Shown here piece after piece: positions 1 to 8,243 of a DNA stretch of 49,313 nucleotides; position 1 is the first letter of the stretch; every line of letters starts with the position of its first letter. The position numbers and the translations under genes are program-made. The notes beneath the pieces are model-generated. The model was not told the origin of the DNA. It worked only from the letters and a program-made list of their open reading frames with translations, and ran no database searches. Origin of the DNA: Acidobacteria bacterium RIFCSPLOWO2_12_FULL_67_14b (lineage in GTDB: Bacteria; Acidobacteriota; Vicinamibacteria; Vicinamibacterales; UBA2999); assembly GCA_001768615.1 (NCBI GenBank), contig MELE01000092.1, forward strand, positions 1 through 49,313, in the 5' to 3' direction.

Positions 1-1262
1 AGACGCTCCGTCCTCACGACCTGCTCGCGGCCGGCGCCATCCACGGCCTTCGCGTCAACAGTCGCGTATTCGCGGTCGGTCAGCGCGGTCAGCCCGCCGA
101 AGGTCCAGCCCGAGGCCTTGCCCGTGACCTTGGTCGCGCCGAGGATGGTCGTCTGGTCTGGCTTCTCGATCAGCGTGTCGCCCTCCCGCAAGGCCAGCCG
201 GCCGGGCCGCTGTCCGATCCGCCGCGAATGGAACGTCGGCATCAATTGATACGGCGGCACCAGCGTCCGGCTGTCTTCGATGAAGAAGGGCCGCTTCTCG
301 GGAAAGAACGTCTCGAAGACCGAAAGGTTCAGCACGGCGGGATCCTGCTCGACCTGGCCGAAGTCGGGGTTTACTGTCGCCGAAAGTGTCGCGGAGGTCC
401 CCAGGCCGACGCGCATGTCGACGCCACCCGACAAGCCGTGATCGAACCCGGCGCCGGTGACGTGCGCCTCGCGGCCCAGCAGGAACGGCTGGATCTCGAG
501 CCGTCGCGGCGGCGCCGGCGGCCGGGCGAACGTCAGGTGGCCAAACCGCGACACGAAGCCGTTCACGCCGCGGGGCGTCGCCACCCAGCGATCGACCTCG
601 GCCCGCCCGACGATGTCGCGGCGAATGTTGAAGCCCCACACCGATTCCTGTCCGGGCGCGATGCTGAAGCGCATCTGCGAGAATGGAATGCGGAACTCCG
701 CGTTCCAGCCCTCCTTGGTCACCTCGGTGCGCACTTCCCACACCGCGTCGTAGTCCGAGCTGGAGCGCGTGTCGTCGAACCACGTCATGTCGCCCTGCAC
801 GCCGGAGGGGTTGGCGTCGAAGGTGTAGGCCGTCAGGTGATCGTGGCGCGGATCGAACGTGATCTTGATCGAGTCGCTGCGCGGGTTGGTGTCGCGCCGC
901 CCGAGGACGGTGGTGATCTTCGAGACGTCGGTCATGTAGAGGCGCGCCGCCACATAGATCGATCGGTCATCGTAGGCGACCTGGATCACCGTGCGCTCGG
1001 TGGGCGCGGTCATGTTGTCGGGATCGTTCTGGACCAGATCCTCGATGCGATCCGCGGCGTTCCAGATCTCGTCATCCAGGCGGCCGTCGATGCGCGGCGC
1101 CCTGTCGCCGACCGGATACGCTCGCAGCTCTTTGCCCTTCTTCTCGGGTACATCGGGCTCGGGCACCGCGGCGGGGCCCTGCGCCCGCACCGGACCGGCC
1201 ATCCCCAACACCGCCAACGCTACGCAAACCGTCAGGACTTTCAACCACAACCGCCGCGCCAT
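1..1262 (-). CDS. DUF5916 / CBM9-like outer-membrane protein (3' end outside window)
   Basis: About 420 residues are visible; the C-terminus lies beyond the window edge. An N-terminal signal peptide (basic MARRLWLK, hydrophobic core, cleavage near VRAQG) is followed by a CBM9-like module with the phrase APRIDGRLDDEIWNAA. Next comes the region typical of DUF5916 proteins: NPDFGQVEQD, then FFPEKRPFFIED. In this family the N-terminal module precedes a C-terminal outer-membrane beta-barrel; the ligand is unknown. The ATG at 1262-1260 was chosen because it gives the signal peptide. The gene is downstream of the broken kinase on the same strand, with a short palindrome between them. Two paralogues occur at 19.3-21.4 and 22.9-25.2 kb. 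Confidence 0.85.
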   Translation of the reverse strand, partial: MARRLWLKVLTVCVALAVLGMAGPVRAQGPAAVPEPDVPEKKGKELRAYPVGDRAPRIDGRLDDEIWNAADRIEDLVQNDPDNMTAPTERTVIQVAYDDRSIYVAARLYMTDVSKITTVLGRRDTNPRSDSIKITFDPRHDHLTAYTFDANPSGVQGDMTWFDDTRSSSDYDAVWEVRTEVTKEGWNAEFRIPFSQMRFSIAPGQESVWGFNIRRDIVGRAEVDRWVATPRGVNGFVSRFGHLTFARPPAPPRRLEIQPFLLGREAHVTGAGFDHGLSGGVDMRVGLGTSATLSATVNPDFGQVEQDPAVLNLSVFETFFPEKRPFFIEDSRTLVPPYQLMPTFHSRRIGQRPGRLALREGDTLIEKPDQTTILGATKVTGKASGWTFGGLTALTDREYATVDAKAVDGAGREQVVRTER

Positions 1263-1320
1263 GTGAAAGAACCTCGCGCCTTTAGACACCGCAAACGCCC
1301 GCTCGGCCTTGCACAGGGAT

Positions 1321-1346
1321 GGACAAACCTAAAGGCTTGTCCCCAC
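1321..1346 (-). repeat. GTGG-headed palindrome after the kinase stop
   Basis: On the minus strand this reads GTGG, then GGACAAGCC, TTT, AGGTTTGTCC: two near-complementary arms around a CTTTAG-like centre. It lies in the 114-bp gap between the kinase stop and the DUF5916 start. It has no run of T after the stem, so it is a weak candidate for an intrinsic terminator. It matches the layout of five other palindromes at gene ends in this window (head GTAG or GTGG, stem, CTTTAG/CTTCAG-like centre). Confidence 0.6.
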
Positions 1347-1376
1347 TTTCGTCGGGGTTGGTCCCCACCTCCGTCC

Positions 1377-2206
1377 CTAGTGTGCAGTTTCCTCGATCGA
1401 AACCACCGACGACGCACCGGCGCAGGGCAGCGGGCCCGTCAAATCCGGCAGGTGCGCCCGCCACCACGCCAGCGCATGGGTGCTGGACCAGCCCTTCGCC
1501 ATCTGGCCCGAGACAATCCGGTGCAGGATCTCGGTCGCATCCTTCGGCCGGTCGCCGGGGGCCTTCTTCAGGCACTGGAGCACCAGCTCGTCGACCTCGC
1601 GCGGAATGGCCTGGCCGGCCTTCCGGGACGGCGCCGCCGGCGCCGCGTGCACGTGATCGACCAGCGCCTGCATCGGCGTGCTGTCCTCGAACACCCGGCG
1701 GCCCGTGAGCAGGTAGTACGTCACGCAGCCGATCGCGTAGACGTCGGCGCGTCGATCCACGTCCTCACGACCCAGGATCACTTCGGGCGCCATATAGGCC
1801 GGGGTCCCGATCAGATGCTGCGCCGTGAGCATCGTCTCGGTGTCGGCCACGGCCGGATCGGCCTTGCGCCGAAGACGTTGAGCAGCATCAGCCCGAGGCC
1901 GGCGTCCACCTTGGCGCGCGGCGGGATCGGCGCATAACGCAACGTCACGAAGATCGTCAGCGTCACGATCACCGCAATCACGTCGACGACCAGGGCCGAC
2001 CGCGGCACGGTCGCGCCGAGGACCGCCGGGTAGGCCACGCCGTCCATCACCAGCCCGAACGACCACATGAACGCGCTGATGCCGCTGAACAGCCACACCC
2101 GCCTCACCTGCTCGTCGACGACATCGTCGGGCAGGCGCGCGGCGCCGTTGCCGCTGGCAGGCGTGGCCGGCGTCGGGAACCGCGGCGCGACGACGCGCTT
2201 GGTCAT
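1377..2206 (-). pseudogene. Membrane Ser/Thr protein kinase broken by internal deletion and frameshift
   Basis: Two frames carry parts of one protein. The start-side frame (2206 down to about 1870) begins MTKRVVAPRF and contains two hydrophobic segments (WLFSGISAFMWSFGLV and a VVDVIAVIVTLTIF stretch), reaching LGLMLLNVFG. The other frame (about 1870 to 1377) starts inside the kinase activation segment, with AKADPAVADTETM, HLIGTPAYMAPE (APE motif), DVYAIGCVTYYLLTG and a complete C-lobe. The ATP-binding N-lobe (glycine loop, VAIK lysine, HRD loop) is absent. The frames meet at TTCGGC near 1870-1875, where NVFG meets what would be DFGLAK. The ATG overlaps the amidohydrolase stop as ATGA. A catalytically dead remnant is likely; an assembly collapse is the alternative. 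Confidence 0.75.
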
Positions 2207-3684
2207 CGGGAGAGCACGCGCGTGGCCGGGAGCGCTTCCCGATCGATCACTTTCCCGTCGCGCATCACGGTGGAGAGCTTGCGGAGGTTCGAAATGTCGG
2301 CAGTCGGATCCGCATCGAGCACCAGCAGGTCGGCGCGTTTCCCGGCTTGGATGGTGCCGAACTCGCTCAGCCCCTTCGACGCGATGGCGCCGTTCTTCGT
2401 GGCCGCCACGATCGCCTGCGCGGGCGTCATGCCGAGCTCGACCAGCCCTTCGATGGCGATGATGCTGCCGATGCCGTGATTCTGCGCGTCGGGCTTGGTC
2501 CCGCCCCGTGTGAACTCCGGCGCGGCGGCCCAGTAGTTGTCGGTGCCAATCGTCACGAGGGCGCCGGCGGCGATCAGCTTCTGCGCGTTGCGGCGGCGCA
2601 TCTGCAGCTCGGCGGCCTCTTCGACGGCGCGCTGGCGCAACTCGGCGCCGGTGCGAGGACGCTGCGGCCCCTTCTGGCCCTTCTCGGCCTCGGCGCGCTT
2701 CGCCATGGCCTCGTCGCGGTCCTTCATCGCCTTCTTCCACGCCTCGCCCGTGATCGTGTTGGCCAGCATCGAGCAGATCACTTTCCTGGCGACGATCGTG
2801 CGCACCAGCGCGTCGGGCAGCTCGCGGGGACCGAGCAACTCGGGGTGCTGGACGAGGTCGATGCCGGCCGCCACCGACATCCGCAGTCCATCGGCCGTGG
2901 TCGCGTGCGTTTCCGCAACCTTGTTGCGCCGGTGCGCTTCCTCGACGAGGACCTTCTGGGCTTCCGCCGAGAAGCCGATGAACGCGGGCCGCGCAAAATG
3001 CGCGGTGCCGCCGAACTTGATGAAGTCGGGGCCCTTGTCGAGGTAGGCGCGAATCGCCGCCCGCAACTCGTCCGGCTCCATGTCGACGAGGTCTTCGCCG
3101 ACGCCCTGCGAGACCTCGTCGTTCACCTGTTCCTGGAACAGCGTCAGCCCCAGCTCGCGAATCAGGCTGAAGCTGATCGAATACGGCCCGCCCCACCCGA
3201 CGATGTTGCCGGCGGCGAGAATGCGCGGGCCGATGTCGCCGCCGGCGTTGATCCGATCGCGGACGGCGACCAGGGGCATGAGCAGGCCGTAGCTGTCACG
3301 AACCGTGGTGACACCATGCTTCAGCTGCAGTTGCGCCGCTTCGAGCACGATGTCGCGCTGCCGCGGGTGGTACTTCGCCAGCGTTTCATACCGCTCGCCG
3401 ATGCCGCCGTAGAGCGACAGGTGCACGTTGGTGTCGATCAGGCCGGGGACGAGGAACTTGCCCTTCGCGTCGATCGTGGTCGCGCCCGCCGGAACGGCGA
3501 CGGTCGGTCGCGAACCGGCGGCGGTGATGCGGCCACCCGCGATCACGACGACGGCATCGCTGACGGCGGGGCCGCCGTTGCCGTCAATCAGCGTGCCGCC
3601 GACGATGGCCGTTGCGGGCGCCGGCTGCGCCCGCAGCCCGATCGCCGCCGAGAGACACAGGATGGCAAGGACCGTGTGGCGCAT
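2203..3684 (-). CDS. Secreted amidohydrolase, imidazolonepropionase-like
   Basis: 493 residues of the metal-dependent amidohydrolase superfamily, with a signal peptide (cleavage near GLRAQ, residue 20), so probably periplasmic. Visible landmarks are GLIDTNVHL (84-88), IKFGG (candidate carbamylated lysine), ETHA, QHPELLG and TIGTDN (catalytic Asp). The usual DxHxH reads D-T-N-V-H, so Asn86 takes the place of the first metal-binding histidine. A charged coiled insert (EKGQKGPQRPRT region) lies before the TIGTDN strand. The start is supported by GGAGGA five bases upstream of ATG. The gene diverges from the threonine operon and is coupled by ATGA to the kinase remnant. The substrate cannot be read from the sequence; cyclic imides, dipeptides or similar compounds are possible. 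Confidence 0.85.
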   Translation of the reverse strand: MRHTVLAILCLSAAIGLRAQPAPATAIVGGTLIDGNGGPAVSDAVVVIAGGRITAAGSRPTVAVPAGATTIDAKGKFLVPGLIDTNVHLSLYGGIGERYETLAKYHPRQRDIVLEAAQLQLKHGVTTVRDSYGLLMPLVAVRDRINAGGDIGPRILAAGNIVGWGGPYSISFSLIRELGLTLFQEQVNDEVSQGVGEDLVDMEPDELRAAIRAYLDKGPDFIKFGGTAHFARPAFIGFSAEAQKVLVEEAHRRNKVAETHATTADGLRMSVAAGIDLVQHPELLGPRELPDALVRTIVARKVICSMLANTITGEAWKKAMKDRDEAMAKRAEAEKGQKGPQRPRTGAELRQRAVEEAAELQMRRRNAQKLIAAGALVTIGTDNYWAAAPEFTRGGTKPDAQNHGIGSIIAIEGLVELGMTPAQAIVAATKNGAIASKGLSEFGTIQAGKRADLLVLDADPTADISNLRKLSTVMRDGKVIDREALPATRVLSR

Positions 3685-3719
3685 GTTTTTCCTCCGGCCA
3701 TGGTAGCCTAGCGGAGCTC

Positions 3720-3797
3720 ATGTCTACATCCGGCACGGCAACCACCTCGATTTGCACTATGGGCGTCACCATGACCGGTGACGTGTCCAGCGGATGA
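3720..3797 (+). CDS. thrL: Threonine-rich leader peptide of the thr operon
   Basis: A 25-codon ORF reading MSTSGTATTSICTMGVTMTGDVSSG. Seven codons are Thr and one is Ile, the two amino acids made by the pathway of the downstream genes. GCGGAG lies just upstream of the ATG as a ribosome site. The stop is followed within 40 bases by a strong terminator hairpin, and 84 bases separate the stop from the aspartokinase start. Function inferred by analogy with enterobacterial thrL: the ribosome stalls at Thr codons when charged tRNA-Thr is short and so prevents termination. The small size means the call rests on composition plus context. Confidence 0.75.
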   Translation: MSTSGTATTSICTMGVTMTGDVSSG

Positions 3798-3845
3798 GGT
3801 GAGCTTTCCAACTCCCGGGCCTTTTTCCTAAGGGCCATCATCCGC
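3790..3845 (+). promoter_or_regulatory. Candidate antiterminator pairing in the thr leader
   Basis: GCGGATGA at 3790-3797, which includes the leader peptide stop codon, is perfectly complementary to TCATCCGC at 3838-3845, the loop-proximal part of the terminator 5' arm. A ribosome that reaches the stop would cover the first segment and let the terminator form. A ribosome stalled on the Thr codons upstream would leave it free to pair and block the terminator. The complementarity is seen in the sequence; the regulatory role is inference. Confidence 0.55.
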
Positions 3846-3870
3846 AGGGATGATGGCCCTTTTGCTTTTT
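3830..3870 (+). terminator. Intrinsic terminator (attenuator) before thrA
   Basis: AGGGCCATCATCC (3831-3843) pairs perfectly with GGATGATGGCCCT (3848-3860) around a GCAG tetraloop; A3830 and T3861 can add one more pair. TTTTGCTTTTT-like sequence follows at 3860-3870. This is a textbook Rho-independent terminator placed between a Thr-rich leader peptide and the coding region, ending just before the GGAG ribosome site (3871-3874) of the next gene. Confidence 0.88.
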
Positions 3871-3881
3871 GGAGATATCAG

Positions 3882-6374
3882 ATGAACGCGGGACTTGAAG
3901 TCTGGAAATTTGGGGGCGCCTCGCTGGCCGACGCGCGCGCCATTCAGAAGGCGGCGGATCGGATCGCCGGCCATCGCGGGCCGCTCGTCGTGGTCGCATC
4001 CGCGCTGGCGGGCGTCACCGATCTGCTGCTCGAGGGCAGCCCGCGGGCGGGCGAGGCCTTCCGGCGCCGGCATCAGCAGACCGCGCGGGCGCTTCTGGGC
4101 CGGGGGCCGGCGCTACGGCGCATCCTCGAACAGATCGACGCGTCCGCACGCGAGTACCGCGAGATGTGTGCCGCGGTCCAGGTGCTGGGCCATATGTCGC
4201 CGCGGGTGCAGGACCTGCTCGTCTCGCGCGGTGAACGCCTCTCGGCCACGCTGGTGGCGGCGGCGGTGCACCGCGCCCGGCGCCGGTCGCGCTACGTCGA
4301 CGCGATCGACCTCATCAGCACCGACGACGCCCATGGAGGGGCGGCGCCGAATCTCGACGAGACGGCGCGCCGCGCGCGGCGCGCGCTGGCGGCCGTGGTG
4401 GCCGCCGGGGTCGTTCCCGTGATCCCGGGGTTCATCGGCCGGGCGCCGGATGGCAGCCTGACGACGCTTGGCCGCGGCGGATCCGACCTCACCGCGACGC
4501 TGGTCGCGCGGGCGATGCGCGCGAAGCACGTCGTGCTGTGGAAAGACGTGCCCGGCATCCTGACCGCCGATCCCCGCCTGGTTCCGGATGCGCGGGTGAT
4601 CCCGCAGCTGCATCACCGGGAGGCGGCCGAAGTGGCCCACTACGGCGCGAAGGTCCTGCATCCGCGCGCGCTTATCCCGATCGCCGGCACGCGCATCACG
4701 CTGTCGGTGCGCTCGTTCGTCGACCCCGCCTTGCTGGGCACGGAAGTCTCCGCACGCCAGTCGCTGAAGGCCTATCCGGTGAAGGCGCTGGCGATGCTGC
4801 CGGCCCAGGCCGTCATCACCGTCGCCGGCAAGGGCATGGTCGGCGTGCACGGCATTGCGGCGCGCACGTTCGCCGCGGTCGATGCTGCGGGCCTGTCGGT
4901 GTCGACGATCTTCCAGGCCTCGTCGGAAAGCTCGATTGGGTTCACCGTCCCAGAGGATCAGGCCGAGCGAGCCGTCATCAGCGTCCGCCGCGGGCTTCGG
5001 CACGAGCTGGACCAGGGCCTGATCGACCGCGTCAGCGCGCGCACGCAGGTGTCCGTGATCGCGGTGGTGGGCGACGGCATGGCCGGCACGCCGGGCATTG
5101 CCGCGCGGGTGTTTACGGCCCTCGAAGCCGGCGGCATCAACGTGGTGGCGATCGCGCAAGGGTCTTCGGAGCGCAACATCTCGTTCGTCGTGTCGGCGGC
5201 CGATGCGCCCGACGCGGCGCGACGCGTGCACGCCGCCTTTCAACTGTCGAAGATCGGCGGCGGACGGGCGGTCGCGCGGCCGCACACGGATGTGGTACTG
5301 CTCGGGTTCGGCCGGGTGGGACGGGCGCTGTCGGACCAGATTGCCGCGGCCAACGGCCGCCTTCGCCCCAGGGCTTCGGCGAGCCAGGGCGAGGGCAACG
5401 TCCGCATTGTCGGCCTGCTGGATCGATCGGGCTACGTGTTCGACGCGCGAGGGCTATCGCGTTCGCGGCTGCTGCGTCTCGCGCGCGCAAAGGATGCGGG
5501 GGCGCTGCTCGCATCGCTCGGCGGCGCCCGGGCCGGCGCTCACGATGCGCTCGCGCTCATGGCCAGCCACGCCGTCTCGCGGCCCGTCGTCGTCGATGTC
5601 ACCAGCGACGACACCGCCGCGCTGCTTCACGCCGCCGTCGGACAGGGATTCGACGTGGTGCTGGCCAACAAGAAGCCCCTGGCCGGTTCGTGGAAGAGCT
5701 ACGCCCGGTTGCTCGACTCGTCGATCACGACCGGACGGCGCATTCGCTACGAGGCCACCGTGGGCGCCGGCCTGCCGATCATCGACACCTATCGCAAGCT
5801 CGCTGAAACCGGCGACCGCGTGCGGCGCATCGACGGATGCGTGAGCGGCACGTTGATGTACGTCCTGTCGGAGGTGTCGGCGGGCCGGCCGTTTTCGCAG
5901 GCCGTGCGCGAAGCGGTCGATCGCGGGTACGCCGAACCCGATCCGCGCGACGACCTGTCGGGTCGAGACGCGGCCCGCAAGGGGCTGATCCTCGCCCGCA
6001 TGATCGGCTACCGCGGGGCGGCGCCGGCCGCCGACGACCTGGTGCCGGCGGCCTATCGAACCCTGCCCATCGAAGGATTCCTCGATCGGCTGCCCGAGCT
6101 CGACGAGGCATGGCGTGCGCGCGCCGCGGCGCAGGCGGCGCACGGGCGGGTGCTGCGCTACGTGGTGTCGGCCACGCCGAAACGGGTGACCGCCGGCCTC
6201 GTGGCCGTACCCGCCTCGAGCCCGATGGGCGGCGCGGGCGGCACGCGCAACATCGTGACGTTCCACTCGCGCCGCTATCGGCGCGAACCGCTGGTGATCA
6301 GCGGGCCAGGCGCCGGCGCGGAAGTCACCGCGGCCGGCCTGCTCAACGACATCTGCTCTTTGGGGGCGTCATGA
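3882..6374 (+). CDS. thrA: Bifunctional aspartokinase / homoserine dehydrogenase
   Basis: 830 residues, close to the length of E. coli ThrA. The aspartokinase domain (about 1-270) carries KFGGAS at 9-14 and GRGGSDLTA. Two ACT-type regulatory modules follow (VITVAGKGMVGVHGIAARTF, then VSVIAVVGDGMAGTPGIAARVF), which in this family bind threonine for feedback control. The homoserine dehydrogenase domain begins with the dinucleotide-binding GFGRVGRA near residue 475. It continues with VLANKKPLAG, the catalytic stretch YEATVGAGLPIIDT and SGTLMYVLSE. The enzyme catalyses the first and third steps from aspartate to threonine, methionine and isoleucine. The start has GGAG seven bases upstream, directly after the attenuator. 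Its stop overlaps the ilvA start as ATGA. Confidence 0.96.
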   Translation: MNAGLEVWKFGGASLADARAIQKAADRIAGHRGPLVVVASALAGVTDLLLEGSPRAGEAFRRRHQQTARALLGRGPALRRILEQIDASAREYREMCAAVQVLGHMSPRVQDLLVSRGERLSATLVAAAVHRARRRSRYVDAIDLISTDDAHGGAAPNLDETARRARRALAAVVAAGVVPVIPGFIGRAPDGSLTTLGRGGSDLTATLVARAMRAKHVVLWKDVPGILTADPRLVPDARVIPQLHHREAAEVAHYGAKVLHPRALIPIAGTRITLSVRSFVDPALLGTEVSARQSLKAYPVKALAMLPAQAVITVAGKGMVGVHGIAARTFAAVDAAGLSVSTIFQASSESSIGFTVPEDQAERAVISVRRGLRHELDQGLIDRVSARTQVSVIAVVGDGMAGTPGIAARVFTALEAGGINVVAIAQGSSERNISFVVSAADAPDAARRVHAAFQLSKIGGGRAVARPHTDVVLLGFGRVGRALSDQIAAANGRLRPRASASQGEGNVRIVGLLDRSGYVFDARGLSRSRLLRLARAKDAGALLASLGGARAGAHDALALMASHAVSRPVVVDVTSDDTAALLHAAVGQGFDVVLANKKPLAGSWKSYARLLDSSITTGRRIRYEATVGAGLPIIDTYRKLAETGDRVRRIDGCVSGTLMYVLSEVSAGRPFSQAVREAVDRGYAEPDPRDDLSGRDAARKGLILARMIGYRGAAPAADDLVPAAYRTLPIEGFLDRLPELDEAWRARAAAQAAHGRVLRYVVSATPKRVTAGLVAVPASSPMGGAGGTRNIVTFHSRRYRREPLVISGPGAGAEVTAAGLLNDICSLGAS

Positions 6375-7894
6375 GTCCCGACGCCATGCTGCGCCTCATC
6401 CTGACCAGCCGCGTCTACGACGTCGCGCGGACGACGCCGCTCGATCGCGCTGCCCGGCTCTCGACCCGCACCGGCAACCACGTGTTCCTGAAGCGGGAGG
6501 ACCTTCAGCCGATCTTCACCTACAAGCTGCGCGGCGCCTACAACCGCATTGCGCACCTGGCGGCCGACGAGCAGGCCCGCGGCTTGATCACGGCCAGCGC
6601 CGGCAATCATGCCCAGGGCGTCGCCTTCGCCGCGCGGCACCTCGGCCTGAGCGCGCTGATCGTGATGCCGCAGACCACGCCTGAGATCAAGGTGGAGGGC
6701 GTGCGCGCGCTCGGCGCACAGGTCGAGCTGGCGGGCGACACGTTCGCCGACGCGAAGGCCCGCTGCGACGAGCTGGCCGCGGCCACCGGGCGCATCCTGA
6801 TTCATCCCTTCGACGATCCGCTGGTGATGGCTGGCCAGGGGACCATCGCGATGGAGATCGTCGGGCAGGCCCGCGACGACCTCACCGCGATCTTCGTCCC
6901 GGTGGGAGGCGGCGGGCTGATCGCCGGCATCGCCAGCTACATGAAGGCGGTCAGGCCGGAGGTGAAGGTGATCGGCGTCGAGCCGTTCGAGGCCGACGCG
7001 ATGTATCGCTCTCTCGAGGCCGGTCACCGCGTCGCGCTGAACCATGTCGGCATCTTTGCGGACGGCGTGGCGGTCCGTGAAGTCGGGGCACTCACCTTCC
7101 CGATCGTGCAGGCCTGCGTGGACCAAGTCGTGCGCGTCTCGAACGACCAGATCTGCGCCGCCATCAAGGACGTGTTCGACGATACGCGCGCCCTGATGGA
7201 GCCGGCCGGCGCGCTGGCGGTGGCGGGACTGCGTGCGTGGGCGGCGCGCACGGGCGCCGCCGGCCGCAGCCTGGTCGCGATCCTGAGCGGCGCCAACATG
7301 AACTTCGATCGGCTGCGCTTCGTGGCGGAGCGCGCGGAAGTCGGCGAGGCGCGTGAGGCCCTGTTCGGCGTCACGATTCCGGAGCGGGCCGGCGCCTTTC
7401 GCGAGTTCTGCGCCACCATCGGCCGGCGCGTCGTCACCGAGTTCAACTACCGGCTGAGCGGCCGTCATGAAGCCCACATCTTCGTGGGCATCGCGACCGA
7501 GTCACGACAGAACGCCGCAGACCTCGCGGCGCTGCTCGAGGGCCACGGCTATCGGACCGTCGACTTGACCGACGACGAACTGGCGAAGCTGCACGTGCGC
7601 TACATGGTCGGCGGGCGTTCGCCGGACGTCCGCAACGAGCGCTTGTACCGCTTCGAGTTTCCCGAACGTCCCGGGGCGTTGATGGAGTTCCTGGAACGGC
7701 TCGGCGGACGCTGGAACATCAGCCTGTTTCATTACCGCAATCACGGATCGGACTTCGGCCGGGTGCTCGCGGGTTTCGAGGTCCCGGACGGTGATGCCGT
7801 GGAGTTCGATCAGTTCCTGCGGACGCTTGGCTACTTCCATCAGCGCGAGAAGGACAACGCGGCCTACGACCTGTTCCTCGGGCGCGCGTCGTAG
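6371..7894 (+). CDS. ilvA: Threonine ammonia-lyase, biosynthetic type
   Basis: 507 residues, like the long two-ACT biosynthetic IlvA. The PLP domain has TYKLRGAYNRI (Lys52 as Schiff base), SAGNHAQG near 76-83 and the phosphate-binding GGGGL near 180. Two C-terminal ACT-like modules follow; the second reads YRFEFPERPGALMEFL, then WNISLFHYRNHGSDFGRV, the allosteric isoleucine/valine region. It deaminates threonine to 2-oxobutyrate, the first step to isoleucine. The ATG at 6371 overlaps the thrA stop, which indicates translational coupling; the open frame extends far upstream inside thrA but has no coding role there. With the Thr/Ile-containing leader, the operon makes threonine and commits it to isoleucine. 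Confidence 0.95.
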   Translation: MSPDAMLRLILTSRVYDVARTTPLDRAARLSTRTGNHVFLKREDLQPIFTYKLRGAYNRIAHLAADEQARGLITASAGNHAQGVAFAARHLGLSALIVMPQTTPEIKVEGVRALGAQVELAGDTFADAKARCDELAAATGRILIHPFDDPLVMAGQGTIAMEIVGQARDDLTAIFVPVGGGGLIAGIASYMKAVRPEVKVIGVEPFEADAMYRSLEAGHRVALNHVGIFADGVAVREVGALTFPIVQACVDQVVRVSNDQICAAIKDVFDDTRALMEPAGALAVAGLRAWAARTGAAGRSLVAILSGANMNFDRLRFVAERAEVGEAREALFGVTIPERAGAFREFCATIGRRVVTEFNYRLSGRHEAHIFVGIATESRQNAADLAALLEGHGYRTVDLTDDELAKLHVRYMVGGRSPDVRNERLYRFEFPERPGALMEFLERLGGRWNISLFHYRNHGSDFGRVLAGFEVPDGDAVEFDQFLRTLGYFHQREKDNAAYDLFLGRAS

Positions 7895-7979
7895 TCGAGG
7901 GCGCCGAGGCCGTCTTCCTGGTGGCGGAACAGACAATCCTGATCACCGTGACGATAGGCTTCTCCTGGCGTGTGATAGG

Positions 7980-8009
7980 TTGACGCCTTCATGCACGCCG
8001 CGTGACAAT
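7980..8009 (+). promoter_or_regulatory. Possible sigma70-type promoter
   Basis: TTGACG (7980-7985) is followed after 18 bases by GACAAT (8004-8009). It sits in the gap between ilvA and the small ORF before the nucleotidyltransferase. A transcript starting about seven bases downstream would begin near the GTG at 8016, so a leaderless start is possible. The call rests on motif match only. Confidence 0.3.
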
Positions 8010-8060
8010 GGCGGCGTGAGTACGCGAGTCGGATCGGTGACCGGGAGTGGGCAGGACTCC

Positions 8061-8243
8061 ATGACGCAAGCCCTCGCGGAAGCCGACGACTTGCTCCGAG
8101 AAGTGGCGGCTGCGCTCCAGCGCGATCCGGGGCTCGACCCGGACACGGTCCGCCACACTCTGGCGTTGCTTCGCCTGGACCCGCTGACCCGCCTCAATCG
8201 AAGCCTGCTTCGTGGCCGAACTGCCGCCGTTCACCGAACGTGA
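8061..8243 (+). CDS. Small hypothetical protein preceding nucleotidyltransferase
   Basis: A 60-residue ORF from ATG 8061 (MTQALAEADDLLREVAAALQ...), or 75 residues if the in-frame GTG at 8016 is used. It is predicted to be helical and mixed-charge, with a basic end (NRSLLRGRTAAVHRT). Its last 32 bases overlap the start of the nucleotidyltransferase gene in another frame, an arrangement that suggests coupled expression. I do not recognise a named family. By layout it could be the small partner of a toxin-antitoxin-like nucleotidyltransferase pair, but nothing in the sequence proves that. Confidence 0.5.
   Translation: MTQALAEADDLLREVAAALQRDPGLDPDTVRHTLALLRLDPLTRLNRSLLRGRTAAVHRT

Noticed and set aside
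5837-7894. Upstream extension of the ilvA frame inside thrA
   Set aside because: ATG at 6371 with ATGA coupling gives the normal IlvA N-terminus and length.
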